DNA from: Symsagittifera roscoffensis
Taxonomy: Eukaryota > Xenacoelomorpha > Acoela > Convolutidae
Reading direction: 5' to 3'
Length of the DNA: 64,000 nt
Assembly: GCF_963678635.1 (NCBI RefSeq)
Contig: NC_087065.1
Coordinates: 57,252,754 to 57,316,753, forward strand
The notes under the pieces were generated by a model that did no database searches, was not told the DNA's origin, and worked only from the letters and a program-made list of their open reading frames with translations. The position numbers were made by a program, and so were the translations under genes. This document shows, piece by piece, positions 9,245 to 20,234 of the stretch (positions are counted from its first letter, which is position 1; each line of letters starts with the position of its first letter).

Positions 9245-12200
9245 TGTAATCCATCATTCTCATTTTCCCGTTAAGGGTAAAATTAGCTCAGTCCTTTTTA
9301 AGTTTGTTCATAAGTTGCGACTACATGGTTGATCGTGTTAAATCCTCTATTCGTTGACTTCAAGTTCACTGCCCCATCCAGTACTTGTCGATACGTCGCC
9401 ATCGGGCCATCTCCAGAGTCTTCCAATGCGCGTTTGTTCAGACCCCTACTGCTAAACTTATACTTTTGACTTTTATTATCGTAACAGCAATAGGCTGTAT
9501 TACATAGGCATAACATTTCGTTGCATCTGAACTCCTCCTTGAACAAAAATAGTTCACTGTTGTCATGTTTCTTATGTTTAGAACAGCAAGTACGGGGGAA
9601 AAAATTGTTTTTCGCATATGCTCTAAAGTCGTCTAAACAGTCCTTGCTTCGCTTTTCAGTACATTCTGCTCGCTTGCTGGGAAGGATACAACCATCTAAA
9701 TTTTATTCAGTCAAAGCCAAATAGAGGGAATCTGTATCCAATTCGAATTCTTCGAATTTATTGACATCGCAAAATTTTTCGAAAAGTTATAATACAGCTC
9801 CAACATTTTCAATTTGGCATTCTGTAGTATAAAGAATCCTACTATAACTGGTTCACGATGCTCTATAGTAGATTTAACAAGTTCCACTTCATACAAGTCT
9901 TTAGCTACAATAATCAGTCTCCTGAAAAATTGGTTATTGCTAACTTTGTGGGTTTGTTTTGTCTCAAGATAATTTGTCGTTGTATGTTTTGATCTGGCCA
10001 TTATTTGACAGCCGTAGGACTACTTCCTAGAAATTTGATTGTTTCGGATGCTACGCCAAATAATGGATTTTCCTCGCCGGCTCGCCTAGCATTAACAACA
10101 GACTGAAGAAAACTGTTGAATACTTTACGTGGTGTGTATTGTAGTGTATTGTACAAATCGATGAATTTTTGTAAACTGTAGTCCAAGATCCAAGTAAAAG
10201 TTGAAAAGTGGTGTGATAAGTGTTCCGTTGGTTAACTTAAAGCCCGATATCAACATTCGTTGAGGTTGTTTCAACGAACCGTTTTCGTTCGCATATGTCT
10301 TCATATATTCCCCAATATCGTTTCAGGAACCTCAATAATTTTGAAAATAGATGGAAAATTGGAAAAATTCGATTTAAACTCATCTGGACCACTCAGACCG
10401 CATTGCACGTAGCCGAACATGGTTTCATTTCTAAGGTTTTGCACTAGTGGGTTGGTAGAAAGAGGTTTTTTGAAGGTACAGTGAGTTCTAACGTAATTTT
10501 TTAGGTCTACATTGTTTGTAAATTGATCCCACCAACTACACTCTCACAATTCTTCTGTAGAGTATCCTTTTTCTCGAATGTAATCTTTTCGAAGCTCTTT
10601 CATTTCACTTTTCTTGGTTCCTCTTTTGATATCAGCATCAGTTAGGATCGGTCTAGCTTCTTGACAGGGGCAAAATTGGAAATAACAACCCATTGCTTCA
10701 AAGACAGTCTTACAATGGTTGCAAAAATCATCAACAATAAAGCAATCATTTTTTTTCTGTGTTCCTGTTGTGTAGTAACCCTCAATTTTGCCTTAAGTTC
10801 TGGTTGCTTGAAAGTATGACTTGACCATATTTTCAGTCGTTCAAACTCGATTCTGCCTTGCCTTGAACTTTTGTGTTTCTTGATCGTAGTCCCATCTCGT
10901 ACACAAACCTGTGAGCATATCCTGACACATAGAATAAGGATAGAGTTGACTAGCATCAATACCAATGATTGATTTACACAAGTTGTTTGATTTTCGAAAA
11001 AACATTTTGTTCGCTACTGCTTTCCTTGTGAAAAGAAATGAGGGACCACCGGTCATATCTTCCCGGATTTTTTCAAGCAAGTCAATATCACTCGAAAAGA
11101 AGGGGTCAAACTTATAGTCGGTGGACTTGTGTAGACAGGTATTCGCTAAATTCGGCAGCCGAGCTTTAACATGTCCATTCCTTTGTCATGATAAAATTCA
11201 ATCATTTTCTGCATAGCACCAAGGGTAGGAACAACATCTTTGTTGTTATACCATTGTAGAAAATCGTAAAATGTTGTCATCTTTTACTGTTCCCAAACAG
11301 ATTTCAAGTAATGGTAGTTTTCCAATCCTGTAGGCGGTTTCGTTTTGAGGCCGAATTTTTTCCAGGTTGGCTCTTCAGTTAATTCAGTATTGAGAAGCTT
11401 ATGAAAATCGTCATACCTTTTATCGAGAGGGTTGCTATTCTTCAGTTTGATGTAGAATTCATCATACGTGGATAGTTGTTGTTCATCAAGCTTGTTGAGA
11501 GTATCAAACCACTCGTATGGAAATTATCTTTTCATCTCACTGGCTTTGTAAGCTTTTAGAAGAGAGTCTAAAGTAGTAGCTCTTCCCAATTACTTCAGAA
11601 TGTCCAGAAGCTGAACATCTCCAAGTTTGAAGAAAACAAAGTCGTTTGCTTTCTTGATAACTGAAGGTTCAATTTCTTTTTCGTTGATAAGGTGGGGAAT
11701 GATGTATGAATAAAGAAATAAAGATATTCACCGGTTTCTATATTACGTAACACAAATCCCAAGGCAATGTTGATTTTTGCTGCGCAATCAAGATTTTCAA
11801 AGAATTGATCCAATTTTTCATTAACCAGATTATGGTCTAGTTTTGAAAGTTGAAAATTGAATACCTTGTGGCGTCCATTTTTCATCTCGGTATATGTCAA
11901 GAAGTGTTGACAGGCATTCAATTCATTTCGTAGCTGATCACTATCCTCCTCCTCGTTTTCCAAGACTTTATTCAGCAACAGAATCACTAGTTTTCCTCGC
12001 TTTCCACCCGTGGTCTTTTTTGCGATGTTGTTGTAGTGAATATTGGCTCGGAAATTTTTTCTCACACGATACACACTTTCTTGACTTCGGGTTTGATTTT
12101 ACGTGCTTTCTGCTTGTCTGCTTGTATGGAAATTCATTTCTTGCTGGTTGTAATTACAGTAATTACATTATGTACAAGAAATAACTCCTCGCACCCAACT

Positions 12201-14796
12201 CTTGCGATGTCGAGCCGCATCGGACCTCCTGTACTCTTTACCACAGTCCTCGCATTTCACTTTTTCATTTCGGTTGAGTGCAGGCATTTGAAAAAAAGTG
12301 GGCGTTGTAGATTGTAGCAATATTAGTTAAAAGTACTCGCTAAATTCGGCAGCCGAGCTTTAACATGTCTATTCCTTTGTCATGATAAAATTCAATCATT
12401 TTCTGCATAGCACCAAGGGTAGGAACAACATCTTTGTTGTTATACCATTGTAGAAAATCGTAAAATGTTGTCATCTTTTACTGTTCCCAAACAGATTTCA
12501 AGTAATGGTAGTTTTCCAATCCTGTAGGCGGTTTCGTTTTGAGACCGAATTTTTTCCAGGCTGGCTCTTCAGTTAATTCATGATTGAGAAGCTTATGAAA
12601 ATCGTCATACCTTTTATCGAGAGGGTTGCTATTCTTCAGTTTGGTGTAGAATTCATCATACGTGGATAGTTGTTGTTCATCAAGCTTGTTGAGAGTATCA
12701 AACCACTCGTATGGAAATTATCTTTTCATCTCACTGGCTTTGTAAGCTTTTAGAAGAGAGTCTAAAGTAGTAGCTCTTCCCAATTACTTCAGAATGTCCA
12801 GAAGCTGAACATCTCCAAATTTGAAGAAAACAAAGTCGTTTGCTTTCTTGATAACTGAAGGTTCAATTTCTTTTTCGTTGATAAGGTGGGGAATGATGTA
12901 TGATTTGATGAGGTTTATACCGACCACTGTTGAATCCAAATACTGCCAGAGTATTGTAGTCTCTCTAGATGTTGCACCAATCAATTAATTGATTTATTTT
13001 GAATCCTGAGAAAGTGAGTGGATGCGTATGTTTCTTCCTCATCCTCGATACATTCGTCCTCGTACTCTCTTGCTTCACTTTTACTGAAACTGACTCCTTC
13101 ATCAAGTATGCTGAAAATTGTTTGAGGAAATTTTTTGATGTCATTATTCATTTCCAAAAGCTTTGATCGCATTTCGGTTTTATTTTTTCCGCCAACAACT
13201 CCAAGTTTGCGACAAAGTCAATAATGAGGGATTGTGGATCTTTTTTACACAAAAATAGGGGTTTGTCAAATTAATTGGATAAAATTGATACTGTTATGGG
13301 TTCACGCTTCCTGATCCAAGTAATTGTTTCTGTCGGTTTTAGTTCTTAGGATGCACGCAAATTGATTCAAAGTCAAAAATAGCGACATTTCTGAAAAAGG
13401 TTTGTTGTTTTGTATACTCAATTTTGAACCCATCAAGATTCTCAAACAAAATCTATTGTAGAGTATAAACATTTTTGGGGTAAATGTTTTTGATTCAGTC
13501 CTAGCAACAGACAAGATGGCCGTTAAAGTGGTCAGCTTTGTGGAAAAACGCATCGCAAGTTGGGCATCGGAAGCATTTGAAGAAGTTGTCGATGTTATTC
13601 ACTTGACTAATGTGGTTGTTTTATCGTAGAAGTTTCACTGTATTCTCGTAATTATTGATACTTCACCGAGCTAATTCTCCCACAAAATCTCCGTCTTCAA
13701 TCTCCATATTGTAGATCAAGTTGTTTTTCTCTACTACATCTTCAACTGTTGGTAGATTATCTGTCGAAACTCCACGAAATTGTCCTGGATCACAACCTGA
13801 TTTTTCCAGAAAATCATTAAAGATCTTGGAGGTGGATGTTTCAAGATTAGTTGTTCCATTTGGATGGACTGCAAGCGCTCGAAACAAACACAATTTGTCA
13901 TTGTATGGTTGTTTTGTGTTTTGATTCGAAACCAAACAGTTAACATGATTGTTCCTCAGAAGTGGTTTGAGAATCACTGAATCTGGACATCCCACGGGTA
14001 GGTTTTTCAGTAAGGTGGCAAAAATCGTCAAATTAGTGATCAGCTTGAATCGCCATTTTGTATTTTGTCTCTCTTGTGCACAAAATTCAATTATATTTTG
14101 CTGATTGGTTTTGTTCTGTATAGTCGTAAAGTCTGCTGAAGTACAAAGCAGCATAGGTTTACCAAAGAGTGTGTTGTTTCCATGAGCGTAGAAATAAAGA
14201 TATTCACCGGTTTCTATATTACGTAACACAAATCCCAAGGCAATGTTGATTTTTGCTGCGCAATCAAGATTTCCAAAGAATTGATCCAATTTTTCATTAA
14301 CCAGATTATGGTCTAGTTTTGAAAGTTGAAAATTGAATACCTTGTGGCGTCCATTTTTCATCTCGGTATATGTCAAGAAGTGTTGACAGGCATTCAATTC
14401 ATTTCGTAGCTGATCACTATCCTCCTCCTCGTTTTCCAAGACTTTATTTAGCAACAGAATCACTAGTTTTCCTCGCTTTCCACCCGTGGTCTTTTTTGCG
14501 ATGTTGTTGTAGTGAATATTGGCTCGGAAATTTTTTCTCACACGATACACACTTTCTTGACTTCGGGTTTGATTTTACGTGCTTTCTGCTTGTCTGCTTG
14601 TATGGAAATTCATTTCTTGCTGGTTATAAGTACAGTAATTACATTCTGTACAAGAAATAACTCCTCGCACCCAACTCTTGCGATGTCGAGCCGCATCGGA
14701 CCTCCTGTACTCTTTACCACAGTCCTCGCATTTCACTTTTTCATTTCGGTTGAGTGCAGGCATTTGAAAAAAAGTGGGCGTTGTAGATTGTAGCAA
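9245..14796 (-). pseudogene. polB: Polinton protein-primed DNA polymerase B, broken and partly duplicated
   Basis: This gene would replicate the element's linear DNA from a protein primer. Reading on the minus strand, there is an N-terminal zinc-finger-like Cys region (C-E-D-C-G-K-E...H) at 14796-14575. The N-terminal block follows with LCLFRALAVH near 13900. A second Cys cluster, KCFRCPTCDAFF, lies near 13575. The exonuclease motif FDFES is at 13363-13380. Polymerase motif A, DASQLYPYSM, is at 10928-10957. Motif B, at about 10010-10040, is split by a frameshift (KFLGSS, then YG in the next frame). Motif C, DTDSLY, is intact at 9721-9738. A C-terminal Cys/aromatic tail lies at 9546-9245. There are many breaks: TGA, TAA and TAG around 13663-13500, a frameshift after the exonuclease motif, and two TAA near 9298-9265. 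Part of the gene is duplicated (11142-12333 against 12334-14810). It is certainly inactive. Confidence 0.85.
11142..12333 (-). repeat. Tandem duplicate of the polB 5' region, internally deleted
   Basis: This block repeats 12334-14810. Both run from 'tcgctaaattcggcagccga' to 'gcaatattagttaaaagta'. It lacks the 1.28 kb that corresponds to 12904-14187; the join lies at about 11708 ('gatgtatgaataaagaaat'). The two copies differ by few bases, so duplication and deletion are younger than most of the other decay in the element. Confidence 0.85.
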
Positions 14797-14810
14797 TATT
14801 AGTTAAAAGT
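12334..14810 (-). repeat. Full-length partner of the polB duplication
   Basis: The 2.48-kb copy holds the zinc-finger start, the 295-codon N-terminal ORF (14550-13663) and the exonuclease region. It carries the longest uninterrupted piece of the polymerase. The junction with the shorter copy is at about 12333/12334 (...aaaagta|ctcgctaaattcgg). Confidence 0.85.
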
Positions 14811-15647
14811 ACATGGCACCTACAAATTTGGGAGATTTAAAAAATACCAAAAAACTATTAGATTTTTACACTTACATTGAATTAATCAAAGTTATTGAAA
14901 ATAATTTCAAGTACTTATACGAAAAAGTGAGCAATTGCTTTTAATGTAAAAAAAAATCAGAATGAAATGAGTTTTATTTACTGTTGCTTAGGGAAAATCA
15001 ACCAACCAGAATTGAGTATACTTTTAGTAACACTGTTAGTTGTAAGTCAACCAATCAGAACTAAATTCATTCTTATTGATGAAATAGATGTTGACTCTTA
15101 CTTGTTTCATAGTTTTTTGGACGTTTTTATTGTAAAAAATTAGAGTTATATGACTAAGTAAAGGTTTCTTTAGAGAAAGTTACTCAATCAAAGAGTTTAC
15201 TTTTGAGCCAAGTATTGAGTATCAAAGCTTTAAACTTACGGCTGAATTACACCTCACAAGGAATTTTTTTTATTGGTTTTAGAAATTAATCAGAAAGTCG
15301 TACGATAAGATATCAAAGACTCTTTTTTTCCTTACCCGATACCCATGTTTATAAAAACTCCCTTTTATCCTGTTGTAAAAACTACTTTTATACGAGAATT
15401 CCAAAAAAGAAAGCTGCAATCTGATTGAAAACGACAACAAACCAAATAAGGAAAAACAATTCTGAATGGTTAAATCCACACAATCGAATTGAAGTTTCCC
15501 CTCACTCCTAACCAAAATCATTTTATTTTCAACTAAACTACCGTCAACTACCTCCTCTCTCAACGGATTTTTTTTCAACTTATATACCGTCGCTACCACC
15601 TCTCTCAGCTCTTTCTTGTTTTTACTCTGCATCTTTTAATCAACTTA
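14811..15647. promoter_or_regulatory. Intergenic region between divergent Polinton genes
   Basis: This 840-bp AT-rich stretch lies between polB (leftward) and the plus-strand gene row (rightward). In Polintons such a gap would hold promoters in both directions (inference). Short direct repeats 'tcaaccaaccagaattgag' and 'tcaaccaatcagaactaaa' lie at about 14999 and 15048. No TATA box is assigned. Confidence 0.35.
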
Positions 15648-16034
15648 TTGCTCAAAATGATCTTCTCAGTGCAAAACAGCAACCTCATGTACTCTTTATC
15701 GCCTGATCTATTACAAATTCAAGTGCGAGAAACAGTCTCTGGAGTTTTTCTGGCACGAACTGACATCCCAATCCAAGTCTGGCACATGGTGGAAGTGATG
15801 CAAAGGGATTTCAACGAGCATCGTATGATTCAAGTTCCCATCACAGAAAACCAACTTTTAACAATGCAAATGATGGAGGAAGTGACTGAGCAAGTGGAAA
15901 AGAACTACTCCGAGACTCCTGACTCAAGATTTGTGGCTCAACATGTCGACGACTTCCTGTTTCCTTGGGAGAAGATGGCGTCAGCCGAAAGCCTAATCAC
16001 AATAGATGAAGAGGGGGTTTTTGAGAAACAATGA
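15648..16034 (+). CDS. Polinton ORF, unassigned, 128 aa
   Basis: An uninterrupted 128-codon frame starts MIFSVQNSNLMYSLSP when read from its second ATG (15657); the first ATG adds MLK. It has mixed composition with an acidic C-terminal third (EEVTEQVEKN, FLFPWEKMASAES, ITIDEEG). It is the first plus-strand gene after the divergent gap, and a polyadenylation signal AATAAA follows at 16186. Its stop overlaps the ATG of the next short ORF. I do not recognise a domain. Position and composition fit one of the small uncharacterised Polinton proteins. It is the best-preserved reading frame in the element. Confidence 0.55.
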   Translation: MLKMIFSVQNSNLMYSLSPDLLQIQVRETVSGVFLARTDIPIQVWHMVEVMQRDFNEHRMIQVPITENQLLTMQMMEEVTEQVEKNYSETPDSRFVAQHVDDFLFPWEKMASAESLITIDEEGVFEKQ

Positions 16035-16138
16035 CACCTCCAGCTCCACAACAACCACCAGCAATGGAAGTGCGTCCATCTCTGCGTTCTATAGAGAACA
16101 TCCAGAACTCTTCTGCTGCTCGAAAGCTTTTTGATTAA
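16031..16138 (+). CDS. 35-aa ORF overlapping the end of the 128-aa ORF
   Basis: The start codon overlaps the previous stop (caATGA at 16030-16034). The product is Pro/Gln-rich at its start (MTPPAPQQPPAMEVRPS), then RSIENIQNSSAARKLFD. The 1-base overlap suggests that the two frames were one protein before a single-base indel, making an original C-terminal tail. Reinitiation is the alternative. Confidence 0.4.
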   Translation: MTPPAPQQPPAMEVRPSLRSIENIQNSSAARKLFD

Positions 16139-16185
16139 ATGTTTTTGTAAATAATTTTTGTTTGGTTTTAACTTTGTTTTTTGTA

Positions 16186-16191
16186 AATAAA
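16186..16191 (+). terminator. Polyadenylation signal AATAAA
   Basis: Canonical hexamer 48 bp after the stop of the 35-aa ORF, in a T-rich context. Confidence 0.45.
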
Positions 16192-16309
16192 TACTTTCTT
16201 CAATTTCATTTTAGTTATGAGAATAGAAAAGAGGCTCAGGGTCTATCAACGAAAAACAATTAGAATACAACTTAATTTAGCGCTCAAAACTCGGACACAT
16301 GATAAAAAA

Positions 16310-16515
16310 CTTGATTAAATTTCGCACACTTTTTAGGAAAAACGCTAGAACTTTTTTCCCAAATAAAAAATCCCTGATGGTTTTTGCATCTTGTCAAAAA
16401 AAACTGAAACACTTTTTGCCTTTGGTAGAAAAAGAGAAACACTTTTCGCATTTTGTCGAAAAAATTAAAACATTTTTCGCATCTTGTCAAAAAAATTGAA
16501 ACACTCTTGCTGTTT
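16310..16515 (+). repeat. Short tandem repeat, ~31-bp unit
   Basis: About four degenerate units of 'tttttgcatcttgtcaaaaa' plus 'aaactgaaacac' begin near 16380, 16411, 16442 and 16473. Less regular copies lie upstream. The open frames on both strands here are by-products of the repeat. Confidence 0.6.
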
Positions 16516-17444
16516 ACAAGTTTGAAAAGTTTTTTGCAAAATTTTTAGTAACGGTGAGTTTTTTTTTCTTTTTTCATAATTTTGGTAAATTCGTAAGCAT
16601 ATGAGAGAAAATAGATTGATTATCAAAAGTTTTTTTAATTTTTCATTAAAAAATTGACATGATCACTATTTACAAATCCATAACCATCAATGAAGCAGTC
16701 AAATAATTTTAACAAATCCTGTTCATATTTTGAGTTTTGGGTTTAACGAATTTTTTCCAGAAAAGCTGAACCAATAGTTTGTGTGGAAGCTAGTTTCTAG
16801 TTAGAAGATAAATAATGACGTTTAATTTTTGCTTAACAGTCTTTTCTTTGCAACACTTGGCAGTTTTTTTGCTCCTTTCCATTTCAATATGTGATCAGCA
16901 GCGCAGTCAAGTTGATTGAAAACTTCACCAGTTGATGAAATAACATTAGAGTAAAATCTGTATTTTTACAGAGTGTAAAGGCAATCGATAATTTGATATC
17001 GGAAATGCAATTACTCAATCGTTATAAATCTTGATCAAAAGACGAGCCATTCAGAAGTTGGTGGAACCTACAATTTTTCAAAAAAAAGTGATAATTGTGG
17101 GTACAGACACAAAAATTATGGGTTACCATATGTTTTTTGTAAAAATCACTGGAATTCAAATAACTAGCGATTTTTCCTTGTAATCTGAGTAAAAACCGGG
17201 AAAAAATTGACACAGAGCTGCGGCCATCTGGAAGATGATTTTGCTGAGAATTGTGGGTTTATATAGGAACAATAACAACTACACAGTTCCATATTTGGAA
17301 ATTTTACACAAAGTTTCCATTTATAGTTCCTATTCCTTTTATGGTTAACTGAATGAATCATATTGTTTACTTCCGTTTTCATTTAATCTCAAAATCTTTT
17401 CTCTGATTTCTCTCCATCTGAACAGTCTGTTCTCCTTTTGAAAA
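16516..17444. other. Non-coding part of the Polinton
   Basis: AT-rich, no convincing ORF. Minus-strand frames at 17022-17382 are short and lack family features. Confidence 0.4.
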
Positions 17445-17795
17445 ATGTACTCAAGAAAAGACACTAGTCCTAGTTATATTGAATTCTCAAAAAATCAAAC
17501 AATAATTGGGAGATTTGCTTGGTCCAAAAAATCCTACAAGGGGAATCTCCATTTTGAACCCTGCTTTCAAATATTCAAAAAAAATGAGTTGGAACAACTC
17601 GAAAAAATACAGGAAGTATATCTTGGTGAAAAAGAAGGAGAAGCAATATCGGTAATTAGAAATACTGTTGTTCACGATGCTGAAAACCTTGGACTCGTTC
17701 CTAAATTGGAACTCACTTCTGACAAAAGAGTAAACTATAGATCAGAAGTTTGCGAACTCGTTCCTAAATTGAACTCATTTCTGACAAAGGAGTAA
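17445..17795 (+). CDS. Polinton ORF, unassigned, carries a 64-bp internal duplication
   Basis: 116 codons, starting MYSRKDTSPSYIEFSKNQTI. The C-terminal end is duplicated. The DNA from about 17696 ('ctcgttcctaaattggaact') recurs at about 17759, giving LVPKLELTSDK then LVPKLNSFLTKE. A base lost in the second unit changes the frame, and the ORF then stops just before the next ATG (17799). The N-terminal half alternates beta-type residues with basic ones (IGRFAWSKKSYKGNLHFEP). A PC4-like single-stranded-DNA-binding fold is conceivable but unproven. Confidence 0.45.
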   Translation: MYSRKDTSPSYIEFSKNQTIIGRFAWSKKSYKGNLHFEPCFQIFKKNELEQLEKIQEVYLGEKEGEAISVIRNTVVHDAENLGLVPKLELTSDKRVNYRSEVCELVPKLNSFLTKE

Positions 17796-17798
17796 ACT

Positions 17799-17978
17799 AT
17801 GGATCAGGCGCTTGCCAACAAAGTATATGACATAGCAACTTACAATAGAAGACACGTTTGTGTCACGATCGAGAAGTACAATCTTAACAAACCTCCCTAC
17901 TTTCAGATTCGACTCTTCATTGCAAAACAGAATGAAGCATTGAAACAAGTTGCCTATGTCAACTATACTTTGAACTAA
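17799..17978 (+). CDS. 59-aa ORF, possible PC4-like fragment
   Basis: It starts one base after the stop of the preceding ORF, MDQALANKVYDIATYNRRHV, then CVTIEKYNLNKPPYFQIRLF. The pattern R.V.V.I..Y......Y.QIRLF loosely resembles the PC4/p15 DNA-binding core (…VxVxxF…V.IREY…). This is inference from pattern only. An AATAAA lies at about 18037. It may be the second half of the preceding gene. Confidence 0.35.
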   Translation: MDQALANKVYDIATYNRRHVCVTIEKYNLNKPPYFQIRLFIAKQNEALKQVAYVNYTLN

Positions 17979-18115
17979 TTCAAAGAAATGTCCCAAATTT
18001 TGGGAGAAGTTATGTTTGCTGAGAACTGTAAAGTTTAATAAAATGTGTTATTCTTGTTTTTTGTCTTGTAATTTAAATATTTATCCTCAAAGTCATTTTT
18101 CATTTAGCATTCGCG

Positions 18116-18565
18116 TTGAACAGTATGAGTTGGAATATTGGTTTTTCAAGCAATCCAATCGTACAACTTCACAATACATTGGGACTCTTTCATATTGTTC
18201 TAGAAGAAAAATCCCAAAAAATTTCGCTAACTGTTATAAAATCACAAAATTTACCTGTTATAGTATCACAAAACTTGCTGATTTTTTACGTAGACTCACA
18301 AATATCTAATTTTGAGTGGACTCTGCATAATGGTAGAAAAAAAATTCAAATAGGATACCGATCCGATACCAAAAAATTAGTACTTGTAGAATATCGTAGA
18401 AATGGAATTTAATGGAAAAATAATCAACCTTTGCATTAAAGAGAAGAATATGATAATTTATTTGTTATAGATCCTTCATTACTAGAATATGTAGATACCT
18501 TCAATAAATCTTGTATCATTTTTGACGAATGCACTGTAGAAAATGAGCGTGAAGAAATTGAATGA
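18116..18565 (+). pseudogene. Polinton ORF, unassigned, two in-frame stops
   Basis: One frame of 150 codons from MNSMSWNIGFSSNPIVQLHN to ...VENEREEIE is broken only by TAA at 18410-18412 and at about 18437. The middle part, NGRKKIQIGYRSDTKKLVLV followed by EYRRNG, again recalls a PC4-type beta sheet; this is inference. The end is acidic (FDECTVENEREEIE). It sits between the 59-aa ORF and a less clear frame at 18665-18946. Confidence 0.4.
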
Positions 18566-18664
18566 ATTTGAAGATTTTTTGAGATTATAAAGCAAGATTT
18601 TTCATCAAATACAAAAAAAAAATCTTATTTCTTTGTTCTTGTATAGTTTTGGACCCGAACATAA

Positions 18665-19040
18665 ATGTTAAAGAAAAGGACCAAAAATAAAGGAGGAATA
18701 ATTAGATACGGAAATTCCTGTATGGATTTTTTTGCAAACTCCAAAATTTTCAGACTACATTCAATTCTACATGACTCTGCTGGATCTGTGAAATCAACAA
18801 AGAAAAAAGGATCTGGTTTTTGTTCGGTTGCACCTAGTCTCCCCAGTTCATGCTTTCTTGGTCACGTGACTGGATTACTTTTCTGTTTATATGTTAAAAT
18901 ACTTGCTTCATCAGTATATGCATGGTTCGATTTTTATTCATTTTAACCAAAAAAATTAGGAGTTTATAAGGATAGACAAACTGAAGGATATTCCTTTCTT
19001 CCTCCCAAAAATGAACTTGAAAAAATTTGAAAAAATAAAG
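18665..19040 (+). pseudogene. Degenerate Polinton coding region, unassigned
   Basis: An open frame at 18665-18946 is followed in another frame by GVYKDRQTEGYSFLPPKNEL to about 19039, overlapping the ATG of the next ORF. A cysteine protease would be expected somewhere in this row in a complete Polinton. The C....GLLFCLYVK pattern at about 18855-18900 is only vaguely like the Cys-containing end of adenain-type proteases. I do not assign it. Confidence 0.25.
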
Positions 19041-19262
19041 AAAAATCTAGAAGCCACAGAAACGGAGTTTTTTGCATAAGGTTATGAAAAATGTAAAACT
19101 CTGTCAGAATTTTTGGAAACAAAAGTTAATAATTTGGATCTTAACGCTTGCCCGAAAGTTCAGTTTTTGATATTCAAAGATGAAGAAAATGATTGGAGGT
19201 GTAGAAAGAAAAGCATTTGCATACATGGACTTGATGTTTTTAAACGAAATTGTAAATCATAA
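19011..19262 (+). pseudogene. 84-codon Polinton ORF with one in-frame TAA
   Basis: It reads MNLKKFEKIKKNLEATETEF FA, stops at TAA 19077-19079, then continues in the same frame to TAA 19260-19262. The rest is GYEKCKTLSEFLETKVNNLD, then ...WRCRKKSICIHGLDVFKRNC. The four clustered cysteines near the C-terminus suggest metal binding or disulphides. A polyadenylation signal AATAAA follows at 19295-19300. It lies directly upstream of the ATPase. No family is recognised. Confidence 0.4.
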
Positions 19263-19294
19263 AAATCTTTATGTACTACCATTTTTAAACTTTA

Positions 19295-19300
19295 AATAAA
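19295..19300 (+). terminator. Polyadenylation signal AATAAA
   Basis: Canonical hexamer 32 bp after the stop of the 84-codon ORF. Confidence 0.4.
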
Positions 19301-19599
19301 TTTCATTGTCAACTTTTTTTTCTGGAGTTAGAATGGTCGATCAAGGTGACAAGCCCGTAAATTAAGGAAATTTTGTTTGTGATGATGAAAATCATGAACG
19401 AAAATCATAGAAATTGTTTGAACGTTTATGTAATAGTTCTCTTTTATTTTTTGTGCCAATTTTTTGTTATAGTTTTGATGCTCGTAAGTGCAATTGTTCA
19501 AATTATGTTATCCACAACATGTGAAGAAACAGCAGTTTGGGTAGCTATCTTATCAAGTACAGTCGGTTAAATTCTACCTTCTCCAGAGTTATAAATAAA

Positions 19600-20220
19600 A
19601 TAATATCTTTCAAAGAACGAATATTTATTTCCCTAGTTGGACCAAGTGGATCTGGAAAACCCCATCTTATTTTTGATTGGTTGAAAATTGGTACTTTTCA
19701 ACCAGCATTCGATAAAAAAAAATTTAATTTTATCAACATTATTAACCTCTTTATAGTTAAATGCAAAGAAAAAACCTTAAAATTATCCAAGGAGTAGATT
19801 TTGACTTGATTGAAAATCTTTCCAATAGCGGAACCAAGTATCTGCTTATATTTGATTATTCTTGTGAAGAAATTTCAAACTCCAAACAATTTGTAAAAAT
19901 TGCCACTGCTGGGAGACACAGGAGTCTGAACTCAATATACATCAAACACAATTTATTTCATCCAAGCCAATTGGGAAGAGATATAGAGTTTAAAAAATAC
20001 ACACAGTCTTGATCAAGTCGCGGAGAGATGTTTTACAAATCAATACTTTAAGTTAATAACTAGTTCCAGGATCTCAATTAAAAGAGTGGTATCAAGATGC
20101 AACATAGTTCCTTATGGTCATTTACTTATTGACTTGACCCCAAAAACAGTTGATTCACTTAGGTATTGCTCTAATAGTGGCTCAATTCCAACAAAATTTA
20201 GTTACCAGCTGGAGTAAAGA
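19600..20220 (+). pseudogene. Polinton FtsK/HerA-type packaging ATPase, broken
   Basis: This ATPase would pump the element's DNA into capsids. The Walker A region reads LVGPSGSGKP (19639-19662 for GPSGSGKP). The Thr/Ser that normally follows the Lys is Pro, which would impair nucleotide binding. The frame then shifts. A Walker-B-like YLLIFDYSCEE lies at about 19834-19870. It is followed by a conserved-looking GRHRSLNSIYIKHNLFHPSQ (sensor-type region). After more stops, the C-terminal signature PYGHLLIDLTPKTVDSLRYC is found at about 20113-20172. At least two frame changes and several stops are present. The order Walker A, Walker B, HNLFH, PYG matches Polinton/adintovirus ATPases (established family knowledge). 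Confidence 0.7.
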
Positions 20221-20234
20221 GAAAGTCTTGGACG

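Noticed and set aside
11894-12317. Plus-strand ORFs opposite polB (also 14370-14793)
   Set aside because: They are antisense shadows of the duplicated polymerase N-terminus and identical in both copies for that reason.
18665-18946. Adenain-like protease
   Set aside because: A Cys-containing pattern near 18860-18900 is suggestive, but no His motif or flanking similarity supports it.
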